Below are positions 8,919-17,800 of a stretch of DNA of 27,508 nucleotides, piece after piece (position 1 is the first letter of the stretch; each line of letters opens with the position of its first letter). Made by a program: the position numbers and the translations under genes. Where the stretch lies: positions 1-27,508 of the forward strand of contig JAWXTX010000029.1 in NCBI GenBank assembly GCA_044433165.1, written 5' to 3'. The stretch comes from Ferrimonas sp044433165. GTDB taxonomy: Bacteria; Pseudomonadota; Gammaproteobacteria; Enterobacterales; Shewanellaceae. The notes under the pieces are model-generated. The model did no database searches and was not told the origin of the DNA. It worked only from the letters and a program-made list of their open reading frames with translations.

Positions 8919-10325
8919 TTACAATTCTCTTAGGGCTGTGTGTGAAGCCACACGAATTGGCTTCGTTAAGTAATCCAGAATGGTGCGCTTACCGCTGATG
9001 ATGTCTACGGACGCAGTCATTCCCGGCATGATCGAAAATTGTTGGTTGTCATTGAGGTAGGTTTCACGAGTGCGGATCCGCACCAGATAAAAAGGGTTGC
9101 CTTCTTCGTCGATAACAGTATCGGCACTGATGTGTTCCAATTGGCCGCTTAATCCGCCGTAGCGTGTGAAATCGTAGGCGCTAAATTTCACAATTGAATC
9201 AAGGCCTGGGCGTAAAAAAGCGATGTCTTGAGGGGCAATTTTGGCTTCGATTAATAGCTGATCGTTGCTGGGCACAATTTCAATGAGATCGGCGCCGGGT
9301 TGAATAACCCCACCAATGGTATTGATATGAATTTTTTGTACGACTCCCGCGACGGGGGAGCGTACTTGAGTCCGCTGCACCTTATCGGCCAAATCGATGC
9401 GCCGTTCATCCATTGCGGCCAATTCGCTTTGCACTTGATTAAGCTCGGTTTGTTTATCAATGCGAAAGGCACTGATCGCTTCGTTACGCCGGAATATGGC
9501 CTCTTGGGTGCTGGCAGCAAGCCCGGGCAGTTGCAGTTCAACGCTGTTTAATTCTCGAAACGCATCGTTAGTTTGGCGCTCGAGTTTTAATATCTCGACC
9601 CGTGATACAACCCCTTCTTCGGCTAGCGGTTGCGTGAGATCGTATTCACTTCGTGCCAGGCGATAGCTACGACGCAGATTATTGGCTCGAGCCTGTGCTT
9701 CTAAATAATCTTGCTGGCGCTGTTGTAGTTGTTGTTGAAGTTGCCGAACTTGGTTTCGAATGTTACTGATACTGGCATCAAATTCCGCTTGCTGGCGAGC
9801 GATAAGACGTTGTTTATCTTGCGGCCAATGGTCGGGTAAATTCAGCGGTGATGGTTTAATGAGGATGTCATTGTGGGGATTGTCGTCTTCTTGTGGATTC
9901 AGCTGTATTGCTTGGAGCTGCGCTTGCAGACGAATAGCTCGGGCTTGTAAATCAAGCTGCTGCTGCTCTCGCTCGCGGAAATCGGCTTGGAAGCGAGTAT
10001 CATCAATGATCATTAATAACTGGCCAATGGCAACGATTTCTCCCTCTTTTACCATTAGCTGATCAAGCAGCCCGCCTTCTAAGTTTTGCACAACTTGCAT
10101 TTGCGAGGAGGGGATGACTTTGCCTTGACCGGTGGTGACCGTATCGAGCTGGCTTTGGCTTGCCCAAAATAGAGCGCACAGCAAAAAAAGTAATATGGCC
10201 CACAGCAAATAGCGGCCGACTTTAGGCGTATCAATTAATAAGGCCATTTGCGCATCATTAATGAATTCGGCGTCTTGTTTATGGGGTTGAACGCTTTGCT
10301 CTGGCGGTGTTCGTGCTTGGGTCAT
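8919..10325 (-). CDS. lapC: type I secretion membrane-fusion protein, LapC-like (HlyD family)
   Basis: A 468-residue periplasmic adaptor of the HlyD type. A cytoplasmic N-terminal tail is followed by one transmembrane helix (about 39-56), a beta/lipoyl segment starting near GQGKVIPS (66-73), a long coiled-coil (about 110-300, rich in Gln, Arg and Leu), the second lipoyl half (VRSPVAGVVQKIHI) and a C-terminal beta domain ending with the usual PGMTASVDIISGKRTILDYL. It would bridge LapB and LapE. I prefer the ATG at 10325 because AAGGA lies 8 bases upstream. The ATG at 10334 has that same AAGG directly abutting it. It is the first gene of the lap operon; no convincing promoter was identified in the 229 bases before it. 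Confidence 0.92.
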   Translation of the reverse strand: MTQARTPPEQSVQPHKQDAEFINDAQMALLIDTPKVGRYLLWAILLFLLCALFWASQSQLDTVTTGQGKVIPSSQMQVVQNLEGGLLDQLMVKEGEIVAIGQLLMIIDDTRFQADFREREQQQLDLQARAIRLQAQLQAIQLNPQEDDNPHNDILIKPSPLNLPDHWPQDKQRLIARQQAEFDASISNIRNQVRQLQQQLQQRQQDYLEAQARANNLRRSYRLARSEYDLTQPLAEEGVVSRVEILKLERQTNDAFRELNSVELQLPGLAASTQEAIFRRNEAISAFRIDKQTELNQVQSELAAMDERRIDLADKVQRTQVRSPVAGVVQKIHINTIGGVIQPGADLIEIVPSNDQLLIEAKIAPQDIAFLRPGLDSIVKFSAYDFTRYGGLSGQLEHISADTVIDEEGNPFYLVRIRTRETYLNDNQQFSIMPGMTASVDIISGKRTILDYLTKPIRVASHTALREL

Positions 10326-10554
10326 CAACGTCATCCTTGAGTTAACGCACCAAGTGTAGAGCAGAATATTTGGTTAGTTGGGGCTAGAACGTTTCAAATT
10401 TATTGTGATATGACCAAATGATAGAGAGATAAATGCATTTGTTTTTGCAGCGGTGTTGCCATCATTGCTGATGGCGCAGGTTACTGGTCGATTGGCTCTG
10501 ATGGTGGTGAGCCCAGAGTTATAGTAAGGCCAATTGCTTTATCGTATGTGAATG
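10326..10554. other. intergenic region upstream of the lap operon
   Basis: This 229-base gap lies between the end of the methyltransferase-like gene and lapC and must contain the lap operon promoter (reading leftward), but no good -35/-10 pair stands out. A 7-bp hairpin at 10458-10475 (GCCATCA, four-base loop, TGATGGC) could belong to the end of the upstream transcript. It has no T-run, so it is not a standard terminator. Confidence 0.4.
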
Positions 10555-11223
10555 TTATATTTGGGCATTTTGAGGCATTAACTCAGTGGCGCCATCCACC
10601 CCATTTAATGTGCGTTTTATTTGGTTAAATCGTTGTTCTTCTTGGGTGGCGCCAGCAAAGCGCCAACCGTGTGTAAGGGCGCAAAGGCCAAGACTGGCAT
10701 CACAGAGGATGGGATCGATGACTAATTCATCACCGGGGCAGCATTGTTTCAGTAATGGCAACATTATTGCTTCGGGAAGATTGCGATGGTTTGGTTGTGA
10801 AGCTTCTAGCCATTGTTGTTGGCGCCATTGTGCTGGGGCTCTGCCTTTTCGAAAGTGAAGTAAATAAAGTGGGATGAATGTGTTATTTGCGCCTAGTTGC
10901 TGGCCAAGTCGAAGAGGTCCTAAGCGAAAACCTGCCGCTTGGCCTAATACTTGGATTAGACCTAATTGCTGCTCGGTTACACGAATAAAGCAATCCCTGT
11001 CGACTTTTAAGACGCGATAAAGTTGGTTGAATAGTGCGCCAAGCTCTTGTTGTGGTGTTATTTGCAGCCATGCATTGTGCGCAGATCCGAGATTATGTGC
11101 TTTGATGTGGGCGCGAACCTGAGATTGTTGAGTCAAGCTAAAAGCAGCTAAACCGACGGAGACTTGGCCCAGTTGCTTGAGCCAAGTTAAAGCAGATTGA
11201 TGGCAAACATGAAAACTCGACAT
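10555..11223 (-). CDS. DNA-methyltransferase-like protein without catalytic motifs
   Basis: A 222-residue soluble protein. Its layout follows a beta-class N6-adenine/N4-cytosine DNA methyltransferase: an opening like xGDALEWLKTL (here HQSALTWLKQL, 8-18), then the strand that should carry DPPY, then ALFNQLYRVLKVDRDCFIRV (63-82), the AAGFRLGPL strand, a HPTQKP-like position (NHRNLP, 145-150), and finally DELVIDPILCDASLG (165-179), where the SAM-binding DPFxGSGTT loop belongs. The catalytic DPPY position reads about GLAAFSLTQQ (24-33) and the Gly-rich SAM loop is lost, so enzymatic activity is unlikely. The reading frame is intact. I chose the ATG at 11223 because AGGA lies 6 bases upstream; an in-frame start at 11316 adds an unlikely 31-residue tail. 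The family call is my inference from motif order; the function is unknown. Confidence 0.6.
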   Translation of the reverse strand: MSSFHVCHQSALTWLKQLGQVSVGLAAFSLTQQSQVRAHIKAHNLGSAHNAWLQITPQQELGALFNQLYRVLKVDRDCFIRVTEQQLGLIQVLGQAAGFRLGPLRLGQQLGANNTFIPLYLLHFRKGRAPAQWRQQQWLEASQPNHRNLPEAIMLPLLKQCCPGDELVIDPILCDASLGLCALTHGWRFAGATQEEQRFNQIKRTLNGVDGATELMPQNAQI

Positions 11224-11863
11224 ATAATTTCCTGTGTAAATAAACAGTATTTTGTTATACCAAAAGTCGCATCCTAATGCCTGTTTTTTGCACAGAGATA
11301 AGTCAGTTTTCGCCACCCCTTTGTTGTTGTATTAATGTGCGCATATGTTTCGTTATTTTTTTATTTGTTGGTCATAGTGGTTTGCTCGCAGGTTGATGCA
11401 GTCGCCATCCATGAGGAAGAGAAATGAAAAATCCCTATTGACTTTGTTCTGGAGTCTCTAGTGATGCCAACTATTTATCAAATAATGGATCTGGATCTCA
11501 ATTTTAGGCGTTTAAATAACGTGTCAAATTTACGTTGGTAATGGAAAAAATCGGCATTTTCTGGCAGGGTAGGCGGGTTCATTTTTTGTCGATTTTGGGT
11601 GTTAAATTGAGGGCATGAAGTTCATGTGCAATAAATGAATTTTCATTGTCATTACTCGAAAATTGTTAACAGTTAGCTGGGTGTGATGTGGTGCTGCTGC
11701 TTGGTTTTGTCCTACCTTAACTTTAGTGAAGTTGGTTGCTCCCCAAGCTTTGGGCATTCCCGATGTGGCCACACCAATCCTCCAACTAATAGCCTAATCA
11801 TTCACCATTCTATCCGCGTTAGCCGCTGAGCGTTTGTTTCAGCCGATGTAAGGAGAGCGCATC
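11224..11863. other. 640-bp intergenic region upstream of cydA
   Basis: This gene-free stretch lies between two divergent genes and should hold the promoters of both cydA and the methyltransferase-like gene. I see no tRNA, no clear terminator and no ORF of credible size. Weak signals include TTGAGG/AATAAA with 17-base spacing (11607-11635), GTTAACAGTTA (11665-11675), loosely ArcA-like, and a palindrome TGTGGCCACA (11764-11773). Cytochrome bd operons are usually controlled by ArcA and FNR, but no TTGATnnnnATCAA site was found. The Shine-Dalgarno AAGGAG lies just before the cydA ATG. Confidence 0.5.
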
Positions 11864-13498
11864 ATGATCATTAATGAAGTTGTTGATCTTTCGCGATTGC
11901 AGTTTGCACTGACCGCGATGTATCACTTCATTTTTGTCCCATTAACATTGGGGCTAGCTTTCTTGCTCGCCATCATGGAATCACTTTATGTGATGACTGG
12001 TAAGCAAGTTTATAAAGACATGTGTAAATACTGGGGCAAGCTGTTTGCCATCAACTTTGCACTTGGGGTCACCACTGGTATTACGATGGAGTTCCAGTTC
12101 GGTACAAACTGGGCTTACTACTCGCACTATGTGGGTGATATCTTCGGTGCGCCGCTGGCCATTGAAGGTTTGATGGCGTTTTTCTTAGAGTCCACTTTAG
12201 TGGGGATGATGTTCTTTGGGTGGGATCGTCTTTCTAAAGTCCAGCACTTGGCGGTAACTTGGCTAGTTGCTTTAGGCTCCAATTTATCGGCTTTGTGGAT
12301 TCTGGTTGCTAATGGCTGGATGCAAAATCCGGTAGGCAGTGAGTTTAACTACGAAACCATGCGTATGGAGATGGCCTCATTTGGTGAGCTTATCTTCAAC
12401 CCAGTGGCTCAAGTTAAATTTGTGCACACCGTTGCTTCTGGCTATGTAACAGGGGCAATGTTTGTACTGGCCATCAGCGCGTACTTTATGCTGAAAGGCC
12501 GTGATTTAGCCTTTGCTCGCCGTTCGTTCTCGGTCGCCGCGGCGTTTGGTATGGCGTCAATTATCTCGGTATTGATACTGGGCGATGAGTCTGGTTATAA
12601 AATGGGCGCGGTGCAGAAGGTAAAACTGGCTGCCGTTGAAGCGGAATTTGAAACGCACCCTGCGCCTGCTCCTTTTACTGCATTTGGGATCCCAAACAGT
12701 GAAGAGATGACAGTGGATTATGCCGTACGTATTCCGTATGTCATGGGATTGATTGCGACTCGATCGTTCACTGAGCAAGTGAAAGGCATCCATGATCTGA
12801 AAATTGAAAACGAAGCGCGGATCCGCAGTGGGATGCAAGCGTACGCCTTGTTAGAAGGGCTGCGTGCTGGCACCTTGACGGAAGCAGAACGTGCGCGTTA
12901 TGAGGAGCTTAAGAGCGATTTAGGTTATGGCTTGCTGCTGAAGCGTTACATTGATGATGTGCCGAATGCGAGCGAATTGATGATCATGTCTGCAGTTGAT
13001 GACACCATTCCTGCGGTTGGTCCACTGTTTTGGACATTCCGTGTGATGGTTGGTATCGGCATGGGACTGTTGCTGCTGATTAGCTTGGCATTCTGGCAGT
13101 CTTGTAAGCAGAAAGTGGATGAAAAACGCTGGTTATTAAAGGCGTTATTGTTCGCCTTGCCCGCCCCTTGGCTGGCTATTATGTGTGGCTGGTTTGTGGC
13201 GGAATATGGCCGTCAACCTTGGACCATCGCTGAAGTGTTACCTACTTATATGTCGGTTTCGACACTAACGCCTGGGGATCTGTATTTCTCAATTATTGCC
13301 ATCACACTGTTTTACACAGTGGCCTTGGTAATTGAGATGTTCTTGATGATTCGCTTTGCGCGTTTGGGACCAAGTTCATTAAAAACTGGTCGTTATCACT
13401 TTGAATCAAAGAAAGATAGCACGGCGTTTGAGTCGGCATTAGAAGCAGACAATGGCGCGATGAGTGGCACAGATAAGGGGATCCCTAAGCATGTTTGA
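11864..13498 (+). CDS. cydA: cytochrome bd ubiquinol oxidase subunit I
   Basis: A 544-residue inner-membrane subunit of cytochrome bd oxidase, which oxidises quinol and reduces oxygen to water with high affinity. It carries hemes b558, b595 and d. Heme ligands are in place: His21 (MYHFIFVPL), His188 (VKFVHTVASGY) and Met395 (TFRVM), each offset by two from E. coli His19, His186 and Met393. The long periplasmic Q-loop (about 245-385, beginning GDESGYKMGAVQ) is full length, as in the E. coli-type enzymes. GWFVAEYGRQPW marks the conserved C-terminal region. The protein is slightly longer than E. coli CydA (522) because of a hydrophilic tail. AAGGAG lies 8 bases before the ATG. The 3' end overlaps cydB by 8 bases. 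It heads the cydABX operon. Confidence 0.97.
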   Translation: MIINEVVDLSRLQFALTAMYHFIFVPLTLGLAFLLAIMESLYVMTGKQVYKDMCKYWGKLFAINFALGVTTGITMEFQFGTNWAYYSHYVGDIFGAPLAIEGLMAFFLESTLVGMMFFGWDRLSKVQHLAVTWLVALGSNLSALWILVANGWMQNPVGSEFNYETMRMEMASFGELIFNPVAQVKFVHTVASGYVTGAMFVLAISAYFMLKGRDLAFARRSFSVAAAFGMASIISVLILGDESGYKMGAVQKVKLAAVEAEFETHPAPAPFTAFGIPNSEEMTVDYAVRIPYVMGLIATRSFTEQVKGIHDLKIENEARIRSGMQAYALLEGLRAGTLTEAERARYEELKSDLGYGLLLKRYIDDVPNASELMIMSAVDDTIPAVGPLFWTFRVMVGIGMGLLLLISLAFWQSCKQKVDEKRWLLKALLFALPAPWLAIMCGWFVAEYGRQPWTIAEVLPTYMSVSTLTPGDLYFSIIAITLFYTVALVIEMFLMIRFARLGPSSLKTGRYHFESKKDSTAFESALEADNGAMSGTDKGIPKHV

Positions 13499-14630
13499 TT
13501 ATGAAACACTGCGCTTTATTTGGTGGGCGCTGATCGTTGTGTTGTTGGTGGGGTTTGCCCTTACCGATGGTTTTGATATGGGTGTTGGCGCTTTGCTGCC
13601 GTTTATCGGTAAAACCGATAATGAACGGCGCGTCATGATTAATACCATTGCCCCTCATTGGGATGGTAACCAAGTTTGGTTGATCACTGCTGGTGGTGCG
13701 CTGTTTGCAGCTTGGCCACTGGTGTATGCGGCATCGTTCTCGGGTTTTTACATTGCGATGGTGATCACCTTAGTCGCGTTGTTCTTCCGTCCTATCGGTT
13801 TTGATTACCGCTCTAAGATTGAAGATCCTCGCTGGCGCAATGGTTGGGACTGGGGCTTGTTTATTGGTGGGTTCGTGCCACCGGTGATCTTTGGGGTTGC
13901 CTTTGGCAATTTATTCCAAGGGGTGCCTTTCTTCTACGATCAGTGGATGCGTAATTTCTACGAGGGCGGCTTCTTTGGTTTGCTTAACCCGTTTGGGTTA
14001 CTGGCTGGTTTGTTGTCATTTGCGATGATCACCATGCATGGTGCAGTGTGGCTGCAGATGAAAACCGATGGTGCGGTGTATGAGCGTGCGCGTTTAGCCT
14101 CGGTTGCCTTTGCGTTTATGGCTGCGGCCTTGTTCATTATTGGTGGTGTTTGGATCAGCCAGTTTATGGATGGTTATGTCATTACTTCGACCATCGATAC
14201 CATGGCGCCTTCCAACCCGTTAACCAAAACAGTTGAATTGCAAACTGGCGCTTGGATGAACAACTTCTATCAGTACCCAGTGTTGTTTGTTGCGCCGTTA
14301 TTGGCGGCGGTTATGCCCTTTATGGTGATCTTATTTACTAAAATTCAACGGGCGGGTTGGGCATTCTTATGCTCGGCATTAACGGTAACCGGTGTGATCT
14401 TAACCGCGGCATTTACTCTGTTCCCGTTCGTGATGCCATCTTCACTGAATCCTGATCAATCCCTGACTATGTGGGATGCGACTAGCTCAGAGATGACATT
14501 GAATGTGATGTTAGTGGCAGCGATTATTTTTGTTCCAATTGTATTGGGCTACACCATTTGGTGCTATTACAAAATGTATGGCCGCATTACCGAGCGTCAC
14601 ATTGAAGACAACAGCAACTCTCTGTATTAA
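13491..14630 (+). CDS. cydB: cytochrome bd ubiquinol oxidase subunit II
   Basis: A 379-residue polytopic inner-membrane partner of CydA, the same length as E. coli CydB. Family signatures include LTDGFDMGVGALLPFIG near the N-terminus, APHWDGNQVWLITAGGALFAAWP and FRPIGFDYRSK. It stabilises the heme b595/d site in the heterodimer. I chose the ATG at 13491 because the protein then starts MFDYETLRFIWW, as expected for the family, with AAGGGG 10 bases upstream inside the cydA tail. A start 27 bases earlier would add an odd leader. It overlaps cydA by 8 bases and is followed after 26 bases by cydX. Confidence 0.97.
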   Translation: MFDYETLRFIWWALIVVLLVGFALTDGFDMGVGALLPFIGKTDNERRVMINTIAPHWDGNQVWLITAGGALFAAWPLVYAASFSGFYIAMVITLVALFFRPIGFDYRSKIEDPRWRNGWDWGLFIGGFVPPVIFGVAFGNLFQGVPFFYDQWMRNFYEGGFFGLLNPFGLLAGLLSFAMITMHGAVWLQMKTDGAVYERARLASVAFAFMAAALFIIGGVWISQFMDGYVITSTIDTMAPSNPLTKTVELQTGAWMNNFYQYPVLFVAPLLAAVMPFMVILFTKIQRAGWAFLCSALTVTGVILTAAFTLFPFVMPSSLNPDQSLTMWDATSSEMTLNVMLVAAIIFVPIVLGYTIWCYYKMYGRITERHIEDNSNSLY

Positions 14631-14656
14631 GCAAAGAGCGATTCGAGGAAAAATAT

Positions 14657-14767
14657 ATGTGGTATTTCGCATGGTTCTTAGGGGTGCTGTTGGCCTGTGC
14701 TTTTGGCATCATTAATGGCCTGTGGCTTGAAGCCCAAGAAAACTTAGACAAAGATACCGACGCTTAA
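14657..14767 (+). CDS. cydX: cytochrome bd accessory small subunit CydX
   Basis: A 36-residue single-helix protein starting MWYFAWFLGVLLACAFGIIN, followed by a Leu-Trp-Glu segment and an acidic tail ending KDTDA. This matches the CydX/CbdX family, which begins MWYFxWxLG and has the conserved helix with a following Glu. It packs against CydA and is needed for full oxidase stability. GAGGAA lies about 8 bases upstream. The position directly after cydB and before a strong terminator confirms it as the last gene of the operon. It is easily missed because of its size. Confidence 0.95.
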   Translation: MWYFAWFLGVLLACAFGIINGLWLEAQENLDKDTDA

Positions 14768-14790
14768 TCGGTAACCTAAGTGTTTATTGA

Positions 14791-14825
14791 ACAACGCACC
14801 GCATTCGCGGTGCGTTGTGGTTTTT
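14791..14825 (+). terminator. intrinsic terminator of the cydABX operon
   Basis: A perfect 12-bp inverted repeat (ACAACGCACCGC at 14791-14802 and its complement at 14807-14818) encloses the loop ATTC. It is followed by GG and five T residues (14821-14825). It starts 23 bases after the cydX stop. Confidence 0.92.
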
Positions 14826-14829
14826 GTGG

Positions 14830-14858
14830 GGCGTTGCTCCCCCTTATTGGGGGACGCC
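14830..14858. other. GC-rich stem-loop at the 3' end of the RND gene
   Basis: CCCCC and GGGGG (14839-14843 and 14849-14853) pair around the loop TTATT, with an outer GGCG/CGCC pairing interrupted by a bulge. It lies 5 bases beyond the stop codon of the RND transporter on the minus strand. No T-run follows on either strand, so it may slow the polymerase or protect the mRNA end rather than act as a classic terminator. Confidence 0.4.
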
Positions 14859-14863
14859 TGAGA

Positions 14864-17800
14864 TTAAGAGATTTGCCTCAATGAGCTACTTTGCTCGTGG
14901 TGGTGGTTTTTGCGGCAAGAGGAATGGTTCTTAGGCACCTCATTGTGGTCGAAGGTGTGCTCCAGTTGAGGGCGTTGGCTGTAAAGCAACTGATAGGCCG
15001 TTGGCACGAAAATAAAAGAGAGTACTGTGGTTAATAGGGTGCCACCTGCAATAGCGACAGCAAAAGGTGGCCAAAAACTGCCCCCAGCAAGGATCAGAGG
15101 AAGAAAGCCGCCAACGGTGGTTACGGTGGTTGAGCCAATATGGCGGCCACAACGACTTACGGCATCGATTACGGCGTTTTTCTGGCCCTGCTTCGCCTGA
15201 GGTTGCTGGGCTAATTCCGCTAAAATGACAATAGCGGCATTAATGGCAAGCCCCATCAGTCCCATTAATCCAATCATCACGGTAAAACCAAAGGGATAAC
15301 CTGCAACTGCAACTGCTAATAGTCCTAGTCCAACGGATTGGAAGGCGCTGGCTAAGATAATGGCGGTTAAGCGAAAGGAGTTGAACGATAAAGCAATAAT
15401 GGCGATAAGCGCGATCCCAATAAGCACTACACTGGAAAGCAGTTGTTGTACGGCCAGATCACGCTCGGCGCTTTCACCCCCTACTTCGAGCCTCATGGTC
15501 GCGGGCAATTGCCATTGTTCAGCCGCTAGCTGTTGCTGTACTTGGTTGAGTACAGTAGACGGCAAAACCCCATTTTGTAGGTAGGCCATAATGGTATTAA
15601 CCCGTTCGCCATTGCGCCGTGGAATGTCACTGAGCGCGGGTTCCAGTTCGATTCGGGCCAAAGCCGACAACGGTACCCATTGACCATTGGGCGTTATCAG
15701 TTGCAGATTGCCAAGATCGCCACGATTTTGGCGATCTTGTGAGGCTAATTGCACTCGCACCGGAATTTGTTCAGGACCTTCGAGTAAACTGCCGCCGATA
15801 CTGCCATCAAGTTGTCCGCGGATCTGCGCACTGGCACTGGCCAGTGACAAGCCTACGGCGTGCAACGCCGGTTCATCAAAATGCAGTTTCATTCGGGGCA
15901 AATTAGCTAAGAGCAAGCTACGGGTATGGATAACGGCACTTTGTTGTGCCAATACCTGCCGTAGTTGTTCACCGTATTGGCGCAATTGAGGCAGCTCGGT
16001 GCCCACCAGCCGTAATTCAACCGGCGCTTTAAATGGGGGGCCTTGTTCCAGTTTGCGGATGATGACCTGTACATCTGGATAGCGCTGGCTCAGTTGTGGT
16101 TGTAATTCCGTAATAAGGCGGTTGGCGTGCTGGTAATCATCGGCGCTGATCATGCCTTGTGCAAAATTATCGACCCCTTGCTGAGCGGTGGTCAGGTTGT
16201 AGTAAAACGAGGGAACCGTGCGGCCAATTCCCCAAACGGTTTGGCGTATGCCAGGCTGTTGACGAAGCCATTGGTCTAACTCTTGCGTTAATGCCATGGT
16301 CGCGCTATGGCTGGCGGCGGCTGGTAGCCATAGCTGGATTTGGAACATATCACGATCGGATGGTGGGAAAAACTGTTCTGGCAATTGGCTGGCGGCAATA
16401 AAACCAGTAAGTGGCAGGCAAAACACGACAGCAATTGTGCGTTTCGGGTAATGCAAAGCCCACCGTAAAATACGCTGGCCGAGCGTGGCGATGGGGGCTA
16501 ATTTGATGCCTTGTTGCCACCAGCGATGGGTAGGCTGAGCCACTAAAAAACGTCCTGCTAGCCCGGCGATCAGGGTATGGGAAAGTGCGTACGAAGCCAG
16601 TAGAGCAAAGCTCACAGATAGAGCGATCCCCTCAACAAATTCTCCGGCGGGGCCAGGCATCAAAAAAATGGGCGCAAAGGCCAGCACTGTTGTTAACGTT
16701 GACGCTAAGAGTGGTAGCCAAAAATGCTGGAGTGTTTGGCGCACGGCCGTAAAACTATCGAGCCCTTGGCGTTTGCGGTAGCCAATGGCATCCACAATAA
16801 CAATGGCGTTGTCCACCATTATGCCAAGCGCAACAACTAAGCCGACAACGGACATCTGATGAATTGGCAGGCCATACCAATGCATACAGCTAATGGTAAT
16901 AAGCAGCGTTAATGGTAACGCTAATGCAACCATGAGTGCAGCGCGCAGCCCAAGGGTGATTAAAAGCACAGCGCTAATTAGCACAAACCCTTGCAGCATA
17001 CTCATGGCCAATTGCGTTAGGCGAACCTCGGTGTATTGCCGCTGGTTAAAGAGTGTTTCAATCGTGATATTACTGGGTAATTTCCGCTGTAATTGCTGGA
17101 TAGCCTCAGCAATTCTTGGGTCCCATTGATCTACCCGCACATTAGGTAACATGCGTACCGCCACTAATACCGCAGGCTGGCCATTTACGATGGCTCGATC
17201 TTGTTGCAGCGAATTGGCTGTGCGTTCAATGGTCGAAATATCACCAAGGCGCAATTGTTGATTGGTTTCGTTGCCCAGCAACAATTGCCGTAAGCGCTGC
17301 AATGAGTTCAGCTCTCCTGCAATTTGTACTTGAGCGCGCACCTCAGGGTTACTGATATTTCCATCTGCTGTTTTCGCATCTGCGGCGGCAATAATTCGCG
17401 CGAGTGCATCGGTTGAGAGCCCTAATGCATGAAATTGAGCATCGTTTAATATAACGCTTATTTGTTCGTCGGGCTGACCGTGTATTTTTACGTAATCGGT
17501 ACCGGTAACACGCCGTAGCTGACTTGCCAATGTTTCACTATATCGCCCGAGCGCTAATAAATCCGGCTCACTCGTACCTTGCCAGCGTATCCCTAAAATT
17601 TGAGTAAAAGCGGTTGAGACCTCAGTGTCTAATTTCGGTTCTAGAGCCCCAGCTGGGAAAAAACGTTGCTGTTCCGCCGCGATGCTGCGTATTTTGTGCC
17701 ACACCAAATCGATGTTGTTGATGTTATCGCGCAGTTCAATGGTGATCCGAGAAAAACCTGGGCGTGAGGACGACTCAATTTTTAATATTTCATCCAAGCT

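Noticed and set aside
10458..10475. Seven-bp hairpin (GCCATCA/TGATGGC) as a terminator
   Set aside because: No T-run follows on either strand, so it does not qualify as an intrinsic terminator.
11424..11441. MKNPY micro-ORF preceded by GAGGAAGAGA in the cydA upstream region
   Set aside because: Five codons only, with no following attenuator structure; purine-rich sequence before an ATG occurs by chance in 640 bases.
14530..14715. 61-codon ORF overlapping the end of cydB and cydX
   Set aside because: Wrong frame for both; the CydX frame at 14657-14767 explains the stretch with a family match and a Shine-Dalgarno.
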